From assembly GCA_009694375.1 (NCBI GenBank), contig SHVB01000002.1, positions 124,001 through 188,000 on the forward strand: a stretch of 64,000 nucleotides of DNA, written 5' to 3'. Below the pieces are notes generated by a model. It searched no databases and was not told the DNA's origin. It was given only the letters and a program-made list of their open reading frames with translations. Made by a program: the position numbers and the translations under genes. The DNA comes from Acidimicrobiia bacterium. Lineage in GTDB: Bacteria > Actinomycetota > Acidimicrobiia > Acidimicrobiales > VFJN01. Below are positions 1 to 7,406 of the stretch, one piece after another. Positions within the stretch are counted from its first letter, which is position 1, and the number at the start of each line of letters is the position of its first letter.

Positions 1-830
1 AGAGACGACGAGTCGAAGGCCGCCCGCTGTTCATCGGGCAAGCGCAAGAGCCGCACGCACATGGTGGGCACGAGGTGGCTGTTACGGATCTGGCGTTCCT
101 CGATGAGACGCAGACACTGCGTCTCATCCCAACGCGGCATCAACACCAGTTCGGCTCCGTTGGCGAGGTCGATCGCCGCGAACCCAAGCGGGGCGGCGTG
201 ATAGAGCGGCCCGGTGACCAGGTGGGGGCCAGCCCCCGCGAGCCCCAGCACCATCCCGGCCCCCTCACCCTGGGCCAGGGCGAGGCCCAACGATGGAGGC
301 CGCACGCGCTTCACTCCTTTGGGCCGACCGGTGGTGCCCGACGTGTAGAGCATCGTGCCACCCCCCGGACCGTCCAGACTGAAGGGGGCATCGTTGCCGT
401 GAGCGGCTACCGCCTCCAGCGGATCACCGGTGACGATCACCACCACCGGCCCCGAGGCCAACGCCACCGCCGCCCGCGCGACCGCCTCGTGCTCCGGATC
501 GGTCACGAGCAGCAACGACCCAGAGTCGTTCAGGATATAGGCCACCTCCGCGGCGGTCAGGTGCCAGTTGATCGCCGTCACCCACGTACCGGAGTGTTGC
601 GCAGCCAGGAGCAGGTCGATCACCTCCACTCGATTTCCCAACAACATCGCCACATGACCCCCCACCGGCAGGCCACCCTCTTCCAGCAGCCAGTGGCCGA
701 TCCGGCGGGCCCGGTCGAGGAGTTCGCCGCGGGTGCGGGTGCGGGTGAGGTCGTCGACGGCCGGCGCATCCGGATCATCGGTGGCGAGTTGCAAGAAGCC
801 CATAGGCCCGATCCTGGCAAAGATCACCAC
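1..830 (-). CDS. AMP-forming acyl-CoA synthetase, C-terminal part cut off by the window edge
   Basis: About 275 residues of an ANL-superfamily acyl-CoA synthetase run off the left edge. These enzymes adenylate a carboxylic acid with ATP and pass the acyl group to CoA. The P-loop-like adenylation motif TSGTTGRPKG lies near residue 150-160, and a GPLYHAAP stretch follows as in fatty-acyl-CoA ligases. The start is uncertain: GTG at 830 follows an AGAGG sequence, while ATG at 803 gives a more compact N-terminus. The substrate cannot be told from this half. It is divergent from the CDF transporter gene at 853. Confidence 0.85.
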   Translation of the reverse strand, partial: MVIFARIGPMGFLQLATDDPDAPAVDDLTRTRTRGELLDRARRIGHWLLEEGGLPVGGHVAMLLGNRVEVIDLLLAAQHSGTWVTAINWHLTAAEVAYILNDSGSLLLVTDPEHEAVARAAVALASGPVVVIVTGDPLEAVAAHGNDAPFSLDGPGGGTMLYTSGTTGRPKGVKRVRPPSLGLALAQGEGAGMVLGLAGAGPHLVTGPLYHAAPLGFAAIDLANGAELVLMPRWDETQCLRLIEERQIRNSHLVPTMCVRLLRLPDEQRAAFDSSS

Positions 831-840
831 CCAGTGCCTC

Positions 841-846
841 TAGCCT
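841..846 (+). promoter_or_regulatory. TAGCCT -10 box for a leaderless transcript
   Basis: TAGCCT sits exactly six bases before the ATG at 853 and there is no Shine-Dalgarno sequence, so transcription probably starts at the start codon. No clear -35 is visible. Confidence 0.55.
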
Positions 847-852
847 GACGAG

Positions 853-1770
853 ATGACAACGCCGGGCAACAGCACCAAGGCGGTGGTGGCGGCGCTCCTG
901 GCCAACGCCGGGATCGCCGTAGCCAAGTTCGCCGGCTTCCTCATCACCGGGTCGGCATCGATGCTGGCCGAGTGCGTCCACTCAGTGGCGGACTCCGGCA
1001 ACCAGTGTCTCCTGCTCCTCGGGGGCAAACGAGCGCGCCGAAGCGCCGACGAAGACCACCCCTTCGGGTACGGCCGGGAGCGCTACTTCTGGGCCTTCGT
1101 GGTGGCCATGGTGCTGTTCAGTCTGGGCGGGGCCTTTGCCATCTTCGAGGGCATCACCAAGATCCAGCACCCCCACGAACTCGACTCGGCCAGGGTCGCC
1201 ATCGCCATCCTGACCACGGCGGCGGTGCTCGAAGCGTTCTCCCTACGCACCGCATTGGTTGAGTCGCGTCGCATGAAAGGACCGGCGAGCTGGTGGAGCT
1301 TCATTCGCCACTCGAAGAACCCCGAGCTACCCGTCGTGCTCCTCGAGGACCTCGGGGCCGTCGTCGGCCTGTTGATTGCCACCACGGCGGTGACGGCATC
1401 GATGGTCACCGGCAACGCGATCTACGACGGCTACGGCACACTGGCCATCGGCTTACTGCTCACCACGATTGCGATCATCCTGGCCATCGAGATGAAGAGC
1501 CTCCTCATCGGCGAAGCGGCCACCGGCAAGATGGTGAACACCATCCGCGCTGTCATCGAAGGCGATCCCGCGGTCAAGCGACTCATCCACATGCGCACCC
1601 AGCACCTTGGCCCCGAGGAAGTGCTGGTGGGCGCCAAGATCAACTTCACCGACAGCCTCACGATAGGAGACGTCTCCATCGCCGTGAATCGCATAGAAAG
1701 CTCCATCCGAGCCTCGGTGCCGGAGGCCACCCTGATCTACCTCGAACCCGACACGATGACGGTCCCGTAA
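853..1770 (+). CDS. Cation diffusion facilitator (CDF) metal transporter
   Basis: This 305-residue membrane protein belongs to the CDF family, which exports Zn2+, Mn2+ or Fe2+ from the cytoplasm in exchange for protons. Hydrophobic segments alternate with short loops. The metal-site motif HxxxD is in the second helix (ECVHSVAD, about residue 41) and an acidic pair lies in helix five (LLEDLGA). The HPFGYGRERYFW loop and the HSVADSGNQ stretch resemble the SLC30A9-like branch. A soluble C-terminal domain of about 90 residues follows, as is usual. The metal cannot be assigned. The gene appears monocistronic, with a leaderless promoter in front and a strong hairpin behind. Confidence 0.9.
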   Translation: MTTPGNSTKAVVAALLANAGIAVAKFAGFLITGSASMLAECVHSVADSGNQCLLLLGGKRARRSADEDHPFGYGRERYFWAFVVAMVLFSLGGAFAIFEGITKIQHPHELDSARVAIAILTTAAVLEAFSLRTALVESRRMKGPASWWSFIRHSKNPELPVVLLEDLGAVVGLLIATTAVTASMVTGNAIYDGYGTLAIGLLLTTIAIILAIEMKSLLIGEAATGKMVNTIRAVIEGDPAVKRLIHMRTQHLGPEEVLVGAKINFTDSLTIGDVSIAVNRIESSIRASVPEATLIYLEPDTMTVP

Positions 1771-1814
1771 TACGGGCCGGAGGACCCACGCACCCCGCCG
1801 GGAAAGCACGCGAA

Positions 1815-1843
1815 GAGCGGCGCTCCGGGGGGAAGCGCCGCTC
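1815..1843. terminator. Perfect 10-bp hairpin between convergent genes
   Basis: GAGCGGCGCT and its exact complement AGCGCCGCTC flank a nine-base loop. It lies 45 bases after the CDF gene and 50 bases after the end of the convergent small gene, so it can serve both. No long T run follows on either strand. Confidence 0.7.
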
Positions 1844-1893
1844 GATTCGCACGATGTCCCGGGGGGGACTTCGGAGGGTAAAACGAAGGGGAC

Positions 1894-2205
1894 CTAGGCG
1901 GCCTTGGTGGCCCGGGGCGCCCGGACGACCTTCTTGACGGAGTAACCGGCCACGGGGGCGAGGGTTACCAGCACACCGGTCACGATGGCGGAATTGGCGT
2001 CGATGAACTTCTTGACGAAGGCGGCCTGGGTCTCGACGATCTCGATCGGGGTGGGCAGGGCGGTGGGATAGGTCACCTCCGGGAGACGATCCTCCACCAG
2101 GGCCAGGCCCTTGACGACATAGCTCACGACGGGAGTCTTGGCGCTCTTCACGAACTCGATGATCTTGTCCTCGTAGCCGACAACGGTGTCCAGGATGGTG
2201 CTCAT
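1894..2205 (-). CDS. Small phasin-like or HBHA-like helical protein of unknown function
   Basis: The protein has 103 residues when started at the ATG at 2205, which has AAGGAG ten bases upstream; a longer frame from 2265 has no such site. It is acidic and helical in its first part (MSTILDTVVGYEDKIIEFVK), has a Pro-rich middle (PTALPTPIE), a hydrophobic patch, and a short basic Lys/Arg/Ala tail. That layout recalls phasins and the N-terminal part of mycobacterial HBHA, but no family motif is certain. It has an unusually canonical promoter with a palindrome inside the spacer, so it is probably strongly and conditionally expressed. Function unknown. Confidence 0.75.
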   Translation of the reverse strand: MSTILDTVVGYEDKIIEFVKSAKTPVVSYVVKGLALVEDRLPEVTYPTALPTPIEIVETQAAFVKKFIDANSAIVTGVLVTLAPVAGYSVKKVVRAPRATKAA

Positions 2206-2251
2206 AGTGACGAATCTCCTTGTGGGGGGGGAGGCCAGTGGGCCTGTGCTA

Positions 2252-2281
2252 ACTATAGCAAGCATTTGCTAGATACATCAA
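2252..2281 (-). promoter_or_regulatory. Sigma70-type promoter with a palindrome in the spacer
   Basis: On the minus strand TTGATG (2281-2276) and TATAGT (2257-2252) are separated by 18 bases. The perfect inverted repeat TAGCAA-GCAT-TTGCTA (2256-2271) fills the spacer, a place where a bound repressor would block polymerase. The local A+T richness stands out from the surroundings. Confidence 0.6.
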
Positions 2282-2319
2282 CATGACTCGTATACCTGGC
2301 CCGACCTAATTCTGACCCA

Positions 2320-2332
2320 AAAGGTCACCTTT
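2320..2332. promoter_or_regulatory. Palindrome AAAGGT-C-ACCTTT upstream of the peroxiredoxin gene
   Basis: A perfect 6+1+6 inverted repeat lies 65 bases before the peroxiredoxin start, in an A+T-richer stretch. It could be an operator, possibly for an oxidative-stress regulator; the regulator is unknown. Confidence 0.35.
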
Positions 2333-2397
2333 GAGAAAAGGGCGGCTAAGGTTCGTCATATTCACCACCAATGCTTGCCGGTCCTACAGGAGACACC

Positions 2398-3030
2398 ATG
2401 GCCATCCGTCTAGGAGACGACGCTCCCGACTTCAGCGCTGAGAGCACCGAAGGCACCATCAACTTCCACGAGTGGAAGGGCGACAGCTGGGCGGTGCTGT
2501 TCTCGCACCCGAAGGACTTCACCCCGGTTTGCACTACCGAGCTCGGGCGCGTAGCCGCCCTCAAGCCGGCCTTCGACCAGCGCAACGTCAAGGTGGTGGG
2601 TCTCTCGGTAGACGGCGTGGAAGAACACCACCGCTGGAGCCAGGACATCACCGACGTGACCGGGTCGTCGCTCAACTTTCCGCTGCTGGCCGACCCTGAT
2701 CGCACCGTCGCCAACCTCTACGACATGATCCATCCGAACGCCAACGACACGCTCACCGTGCGATCAGTGTTCGTGATCAGTCCCGACAACAAGGTGAAAC
2801 TCACCCTCACCTACCCGGCCTCCACCGGTCGCAACTTCGACGAACTTCTCCGGGTCATCGATTCCCTCCAACTCACCGCTAAGCACAAGGTGGCCACCCC
2901 AGCGGACTGGAAGGCCGGCGAAGACGTCGTCATCGCGGCCGCGATGTCCGACGAAGACGCCAAGGTGGCCTTCCCCGACGGGTGGAACGCCAAGAAGCCC
3001 TATCTCCGCATGGTGAAACAGCCGAACTAA
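2398..3030 (+). CDS. 1-Cys peroxiredoxin (Prx6 subfamily)
   Basis: This 210-residue cytoplasmic enzyme reduces H2O2 and organic or lipid hydroperoxides. The active site FTPVCTTE places the peroxidatic Cys at residue 45, preceded by the expected Pro and Thr. No other Cys occurs, so it is a 1-Cys enzyme needing an external thiol. The C-terminal extension ending in KPYLRMVKQPN fits the Prx6 group. The ATG at 2398 is preferred over an upstream ATG at 2371 because AGGAG lies six bases before it and the family N-terminus begins here. It is divergent from the small phasin-like gene. Confidence 0.95.
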   Translation: MAIRLGDDAPDFSAESTEGTINFHEWKGDSWAVLFSHPKDFTPVCTTELGRVAALKPAFDQRNVKVVGLSVDGVEEHHRWSQDITDVTGSSLNFPLLADPDRTVANLYDMIHPNANDTLTVRSVFVISPDNKVKLTLTYPASTGRNFDELLRVIDSLQLTAKHKVATPADWKAGEDVVIAAAMSDEDAKVAFPDGWNAKKPYLRMVKQPN

Positions 3031-3043
3031 CCCAACCTCGCCC

Positions 3044-6000
3044 TTACGCCACTGGCACGAGACCGGCGGCGAGGCGGAAGGCGGGTCGCCAGGCGGTGTC
3101 GCCCAAGCCGAGGACAGCCAAGCTCTGCGAGGCTTCCTCTGCCAGCGCGGCCTCATCGGCCAGATGCAACACCTCCGCGGAGATCGCCCTCGCCAGGCGG
3201 GCTACCGCCTGGTGTATTTTGTCTTCGGTCAGATCGATAGCGGCCACTAACTGCTCAAACACCGCCACCGCCCCGTGATCAGCGCGTTGGGTGAGCACCA
3301 TGCCCCGGGCGATGCTGGCGAGCATGTGATCGATATACGTGTCCCCAACCCCTGTCGTGCAGTAATCGGCCGCCACGAGGGCATCGTCGAGCGATCCCGC
3401 GGCGGCGCAGACCAGCGCCAGAACGCCCTGGCCCTGCAGTCGGTGAGTAGCGGTCCCCGCGCTGGCGGTCAGCAGCGACAACGCACCGGTGAGATCGCCC
3501 TCCATGAGCATCAGTAAGCCGACGGCGCCGCCGCTGACCCAGCCCAGCCCCCCATAGAACGCCTGCGAGTCAATGAAGGAGCCTCCGGCCATTAGCCCTG
3601 GCTCGACATCGCTTCCCAACATCGCCCGGGCACCCTCGGCGTCGCCGATATAAACGAACATCGCAACCCGGGCCGGGATGAGACGACTATCGCCGGCGAT
3701 GCCCTCCAACACGTCGAAGCCGTCCTGCCAGCGGCCCGACAACAACAAGGCCCTCGCCAGCAGCCAATCGGCCTGGAACCACCCTTCCTGATTCCTGATG
3801 TCGTGGAACAGCGTCTGAGCCTCCCGCGCCCGTTCGATGGCTCCATTCATGCGACCAGTCCATAGGCGCGCCGACCCCGACATGATCAGAACATTGCCGA
3901 GGGCCCAGCGATCCCCCTTGCCGATATACATCGGAACCTGTTCTTCAAAGATCGCCTCCGCCTCATCGAAATAACCCTGCATCAGGCGGTTCAGCCCCAG
4001 GACGCCTTGGGTCCAACGCAGGCCACCCTCATCACCAAGTTCTTGGAAGGTGGAAGCGGCGCGGCGGAGCATCACCTCCGCCCATTCCATCTGTCCGGAG
4101 TTGTTCGCACACCAGCCCAGGTTCTGCTGAGCCCACGCGACGCCACGCCGGTCGTTCAGTTGTTCGAAACGGGCCAGCGCTTGCTCCAGGAGCTCCGTGG
4201 CTTCTTCATAATCCTGTCGCCCAATGGACGCCAAACCTTTCAGACGCAAGACCTCCGCCTCGCCTCGGGGATCACCGAGGCTCACAAATATCTCAGCCGC
4301 CTCGGCCAGGATGGGTTCCGCGATCTCCCAATTCCTTTCCCTCTGCTCCACCTCGGCCAGTACCAGCAGGCCCAGACCCAGATCAGCCTGGGCGCCAGAA
4401 CCCGCCGCACGCGCCTCGGCGATCGCCGCGCCGACATCCACCCGAGCAGACGCGATGTCAGCCAGAGCGGCCGAGGCGCGCGCCCGCCCGCACAGAAAGG
4501 CCCGCTGGCGCTCACCCGGTTGGCCCGCCAGCAACTCGATTCCTTCCGAATAGAGCTGCTTCGCCACCACGAATATCTCGGCGTCGGCAGCTCGCGCCGC
4601 CGCCTGCTCCAACCACGAAAGCGCCCTCTCCTGCAGTTCGGAGCTGCCTCCCCCGGCGGGGCTCAGCTCACCGGCGAGCTGCGCGGCTCGCAAGTAGTGG
4701 TAAGCCAGGCGCGTAAGCGTCGAGTCGTTGTCGGAGTCCTCGTTCTGCTCGATCCACATTGCGATGCCCTTGTGAGTGCGGGCCCGGTCGGTCTTGGTGA
4801 GCATGCCGTAGGCCACCTCGCGCACCACATCACTGCGGAAGGTCCACACCGCTTCGTCGTCGAACTCGCTCAAGATGATGAGTTGGGTGGCCTGCAAAGA
4901 TTCCAGCAATGGCGCCACATCGTCGATGCCCAAATGCACTCGGGCCAGGAGTGTGAGGGCCCTCACCGAACTCCCTCGGCCAAGCACAGCGCAGTCCTCG
5001 AGGACGCGGCGTTCGTCGGGAGCCAGGGCGTCAAGACGGGCCGCCACCAGACCGCGCAGGGTGTCGGGGAGGTTGGCCATCCCTTCCGAAGAAAACGGTG
5101 CAGCGTCATCGACGCCAGCCGCCACCGAATCGCCGAGGAGGCTGACCAACTCCTCCAGAAAGAACGGATTACCGTCGCTGCGAGCGAGGAGTGCTTCGGT
5201 GAGCTCGCTACCCAACTCATCCCCGGCGAGCTCCCGGAGTAGTTGAGCCGAAGCCTCGGCGAGGAGTGGGTCGAGCGTCAGGACCACGAGGTTGTGATGA
5301 CCGCGCGGTATCTGCCAACTCTCTTCGACCACCGGCCGAGCGGTGGCCAATACCACGAAGCGATGGCTGGCCAAACGCTCCAGCAGCGTGTCCACCAAGC
5401 CGAGCACGAGATCATCGGCCCAGTGCAGGTCCGACAACATGAGGATGACCGGCCGTTGCACGGCGAAACCTTTGGCGTAGCTAACCAGCGCATCAGCGGC
5501 TTGTTCACGAGCGCGCGTCGCATCAATGTGGTGGAGTTCCGACTCGTATCCCATCAGGTACGCCAAACCGTTGAGCACTCGCTCGATGTCCTCCACCGGA
5601 GTTCCCTTGCCCAGGGCAAGAACTACCGAGGCGCGGGCCAAGGCCATGGATGTATCGCTGGAATCAGCCGCACGGATACCGCAGCCACGCCGCAGGGCAT
5701 CGGCGACCGGCCACCACACGTTGGCCTCGCCGTAGGGCACACAACGCCCCTCCAGTACGAGGGCATCGTGATCCGACTGCGTAAGCGCGGCGAGTTCCTC
5801 CGCCAGTCGCGATTTGCCCACCCCGGCTTCGCCTAGCACCAACAGCAGCGATGCCCGGGCGTTGCCCACCGCGTTGTCGACGCTGTGCCGGAGCAAGCCC
5901 ACCTCAGCCTGGCGGCCCACCAGAGGAGCGCGATTGCGGTCCGGGCGATAGCCCGGCGGCGCCACTGCATCGGTGGCTCGCCAGGCCGGCACCAGGCCTG

Positions 6001-6589
6001 CCTTGCCCTTGAGGGCAACCGGCTCAATGGCGTCGTAGCGCAACGATCGTCGGGTGGCGGCGAAGGTGGACGCTCCCACCAGCACCTCGCCGGGCGCGGC
6101 CGCCGTTTGCAGGCGACTGGCGGTGTTCACCACGTCGCCCATCGCGGTGTAGTCGCCACCGGCCCGCAAGGCGCCCACTAGTACCTCGCCGCTGTCTACC
6201 CCGATACGCATACGGATGACCGTGCCCAGTTCGCTCGACACCACCGCCAACGTTTGTTGCATTCGCAACGCCGCCCGTACCGCCCGCTCGGCGTCATCCT
6301 CATGGGCCACTGGCGCACCAAAGAGCGCCACGATCGCATCTCCGATGATCTTGTCCACTCGACCCCCGAAGGCCTCGATGTCGGCCACGAGATGCTCGAA
6401 GCACCGGTCAACAAGGTGCTTCACCTGTTCCGGGTCCATGGACTCCGCCAGCGCCGTGTAACCAACCAGGTCGGCAAACACCACCGTCACGATCCGGCGT
6501 TCGTCTCCCCGCAGGCGCATGTCTTGGCCGCAGCCCGAACAGAAACTCGCCCCCGCACTCGTCTCAGCTCGGCACGAGGGACAAATCAC
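3044..6589 (-). CDS. Class III nucleotide cyclase fused to a P-loop ATPase and TPR-like repeats
   Basis: At 1181 residues this is one of the largest genes here. A zinc-ribbon (CPSC...CSGC, residues 3-20) leads into a class III cyclase domain (about 30-205) that keeps both metal-binding aspartates (D40 and D84), K80 and the N155/R159 pair, so it should be catalytically able. A P-loop ATPase follows (Walker A GEAGVGKS at 253-260) with the large AAA/STAND-type regulatory region, and the last 500 residues are helical repeats of TPR type. The family is common in Actinobacteria and is thought to act as a signalling hub; the ligand is unknown. The GTG start at 6589 has a TAGCAT box six bases upstream. 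Confidence 0.88.
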   Translation of the reverse strand: MICPSCRAETSAGASFCSGCGQDMRLRGDERRIVTVVFADLVGYTALAESMDPEQVKHLVDRCFEHLVADIEAFGGRVDKIIGDAIVALFGAPVAHEDDAERAVRAALRMQQTLAVVSSELGTVIRMRIGVDSGEVLVGALRAGGDYTAMGDVVNTASRLQTAAAPGEVLVGASTFAATRRSLRYDAIEPVALKGKAGLVPAWRATDAVAPPGYRPDRNRAPLVGRQAEVGLLRHSVDNAVGNARASLLLVLGEAGVGKSRLAEELAALTQSDHDALVLEGRCVPYGEANVWWPVADALRRGCGIRAADSSDTSMALARASVVLALGKGTPVEDIERVLNGLAYLMGYESELHHIDATRAREQAADALVSYAKGFAVQRPVILMLSDLHWADDLVLGLVDTLLERLASHRFVVLATARPVVEESWQIPRGHHNLVVLTLDPLLAEASAQLLRELAGDELGSELTEALLARSDGNPFFLEELVSLLGDSVAAGVDDAAPFSSEGMANLPDTLRGLVAARLDALAPDERRVLEDCAVLGRGSSVRALTLLARVHLGIDDVAPLLESLQATQLIILSEFDDEAVWTFRSDVVREVAYGMLTKTDRARTHKGIAMWIEQNEDSDNDSTLTRLAYHYLRAAQLAGELSPAGGGSSELQERALSWLEQAAARAADAEIFVVAKQLYSEGIELLAGQPGERQRAFLCGRARASAALADIASARVDVGAAIAEARAAGSGAQADLGLGLLVLAEVEQRERNWEIAEPILAEAAEIFVSLGDPRGEAEVLRLKGLASIGRQDYEEATELLEQALARFEQLNDRRGVAWAQQNLGWCANNSGQMEWAEVMLRRAASTFQELGDEGGLRWTQGVLGLNRLMQGYFDEAEAIFEEQVPMYIGKGDRWALGNVLIMSGSARLWTGRMNGAIERAREAQTLFHDIRNQEGWFQADWLLARALLLSGRWQDGFDVLEGIAGDSRLIPARVAMFVYIGDAEGARAMLGSDVEPGLMAGGSFIDSQAFYGGLGWVSGGAVGLLMLMEGDLTGALSLLTASAGTATHRLQGQGVLALVCAAAGSLDDALVAADYCTTGVGDTYIDHMLASIARGMVLTQRADHGAVAVFEQLVAAIDLTEDKIHQAVARLARAISAEVLHLADEAALAEEASQSLAVLGLGDTAWRPAFRLAAGLVPVA

Positions 6590-6595
6590 CCGGTG

Positions 6596-6601
6596 ATGCT
6601 A
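6596..6601 (-). promoter_or_regulatory. TAGCAT -10 box for a leaderless transcript
   Basis: Read on the minus strand, TAGCAT lies exactly six bases before the GTG at 6589. Together with the plus-strand box at 6642 it forms a compact divergent promoter region. Confidence 0.5.
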
Positions 6602-6641
6602 GCCGGGCAGGATGTCATCGCTCTTCTGGCCAGGCTCCCGG

Positions 6642-6647
6642 TACCCT
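6642..6647 (+). promoter_or_regulatory. TACCCT -10 box deciding the start at 6654
   Basis: TACCCT lies exactly six bases before an in-frame GTG at 6654. The alternative starts at 6612 and 6681 lack such a box and have no good ribosome site. Confidence 0.5.
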
Positions 6648-6653
6648 GGCTCG

Positions 6654-7406
6654 GTGACCATTGTGCCCCCCGTGTTGGAGATGACCGCCGCCCGAGCGGA
6701 GCACGCCGTGAAGATCTACGGATCCGGCGATACGGAAGTGCGGGCCCTCGACGACGTAACCGTGAACTTCCAGAGCGGTCGCCTCACCGCCATCATGGGC
6801 CCCTCGGGATCGGGTAAGTCCACCCTGATGCACTGTGTAGCCGGCCTCGACTCCCTCACCTCGGGGAAGGTGTTCATCGGCGATACCGACCTCACCACCC
6901 TCAACGACAAAGCCCTCACCCAAACCCGCCGCGACAAAATCGGCTTCGTCTTTCAGTCCTTCAACCTGATCCCCACCCTGGACGCGTTGGAGAACATCAC
7001 ACTCCCCCTCGACCTCGCCGGCCGCCAAGCCGACGCCGGCTGGATCGATCACGTGGTGGAAACCGTCCGATTGACCGACCGTCTCCACCATCGGCCGAGT
7101 GAACTTTCTGGAGGCCAACAGCAACGGGTGGCCGTGGCCCGCGCGTTGGCGTCGAAGCCCTCCATCATTTTTGCCGATGAGCCCACCGGCAACCTCGACT
7201 CCAAGACTGGCGCCGAGATCCTCACCTTCATGCAGCAGGCGGTCACCGATCTTGGTCAGGCCATCGTCATGGTCACCCACGACCCCCTCGCCGCCGCCTA
7301 TGCCTCCCGAGTGGTGTTCCTCGCCGACGGTGGCATCGTCGAGGACATGGAGGACCCCACCGCCGAACGGGTGCTCGACCGGATCAAAGCCTTCGGCGAG
7401 GTCTGA
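6654..7406 (+). CDS. ABC transporter ATP-binding protein, MacB/LolD type
   Basis: This is the 250-residue ATPase partner of the following permease. Walker A (GPSGSGKST), the ABC signature (LSGGQQQR) and Walker B with the family hallmark [12 protein letters not shown] are all present. This family drives FtsX/MacB-type permeases that move lipoproteins, peptides or drugs across or out of the membrane by a mechanical stroke, not by conventional import. The stop codon overlaps the permease start (TGATG), so the two are translationally coupled. The start is chosen from the leaderless box; ATG at 6681 is the main alternative. Confidence 0.93.
   Translation: MTIVPPVLEMTAARAEHAVKIYGSGDTEVRALDDVTVNFQSGRLTAIMGPSGSGKSTLMHCVAGLDSLTSGKVFIGDTDLTTLNDKALTQTRRDKIGFVFQSFNLIPTLDALENITLPLDLAGRQADAGWIDHVVETVRLTDRLHHRPSELSGGQQQRVAVARALASKPSIIFADEPTGNLDSKTGAEILTFMQQAVTDLGQAIVMVTHDPLAAAYASRVVFLADGGIVEDMEDPTAERVLDRIKAFGEV

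Noticed and set aside
4007-5242. A 411-codon open frame on the plus strand opposite the cyclase gene
   Set aside because: It is antisense to a gene with clear domains and catalytic motifs, and its translation is rich in Arg, His, Gln and Gly with no recognisable fold.
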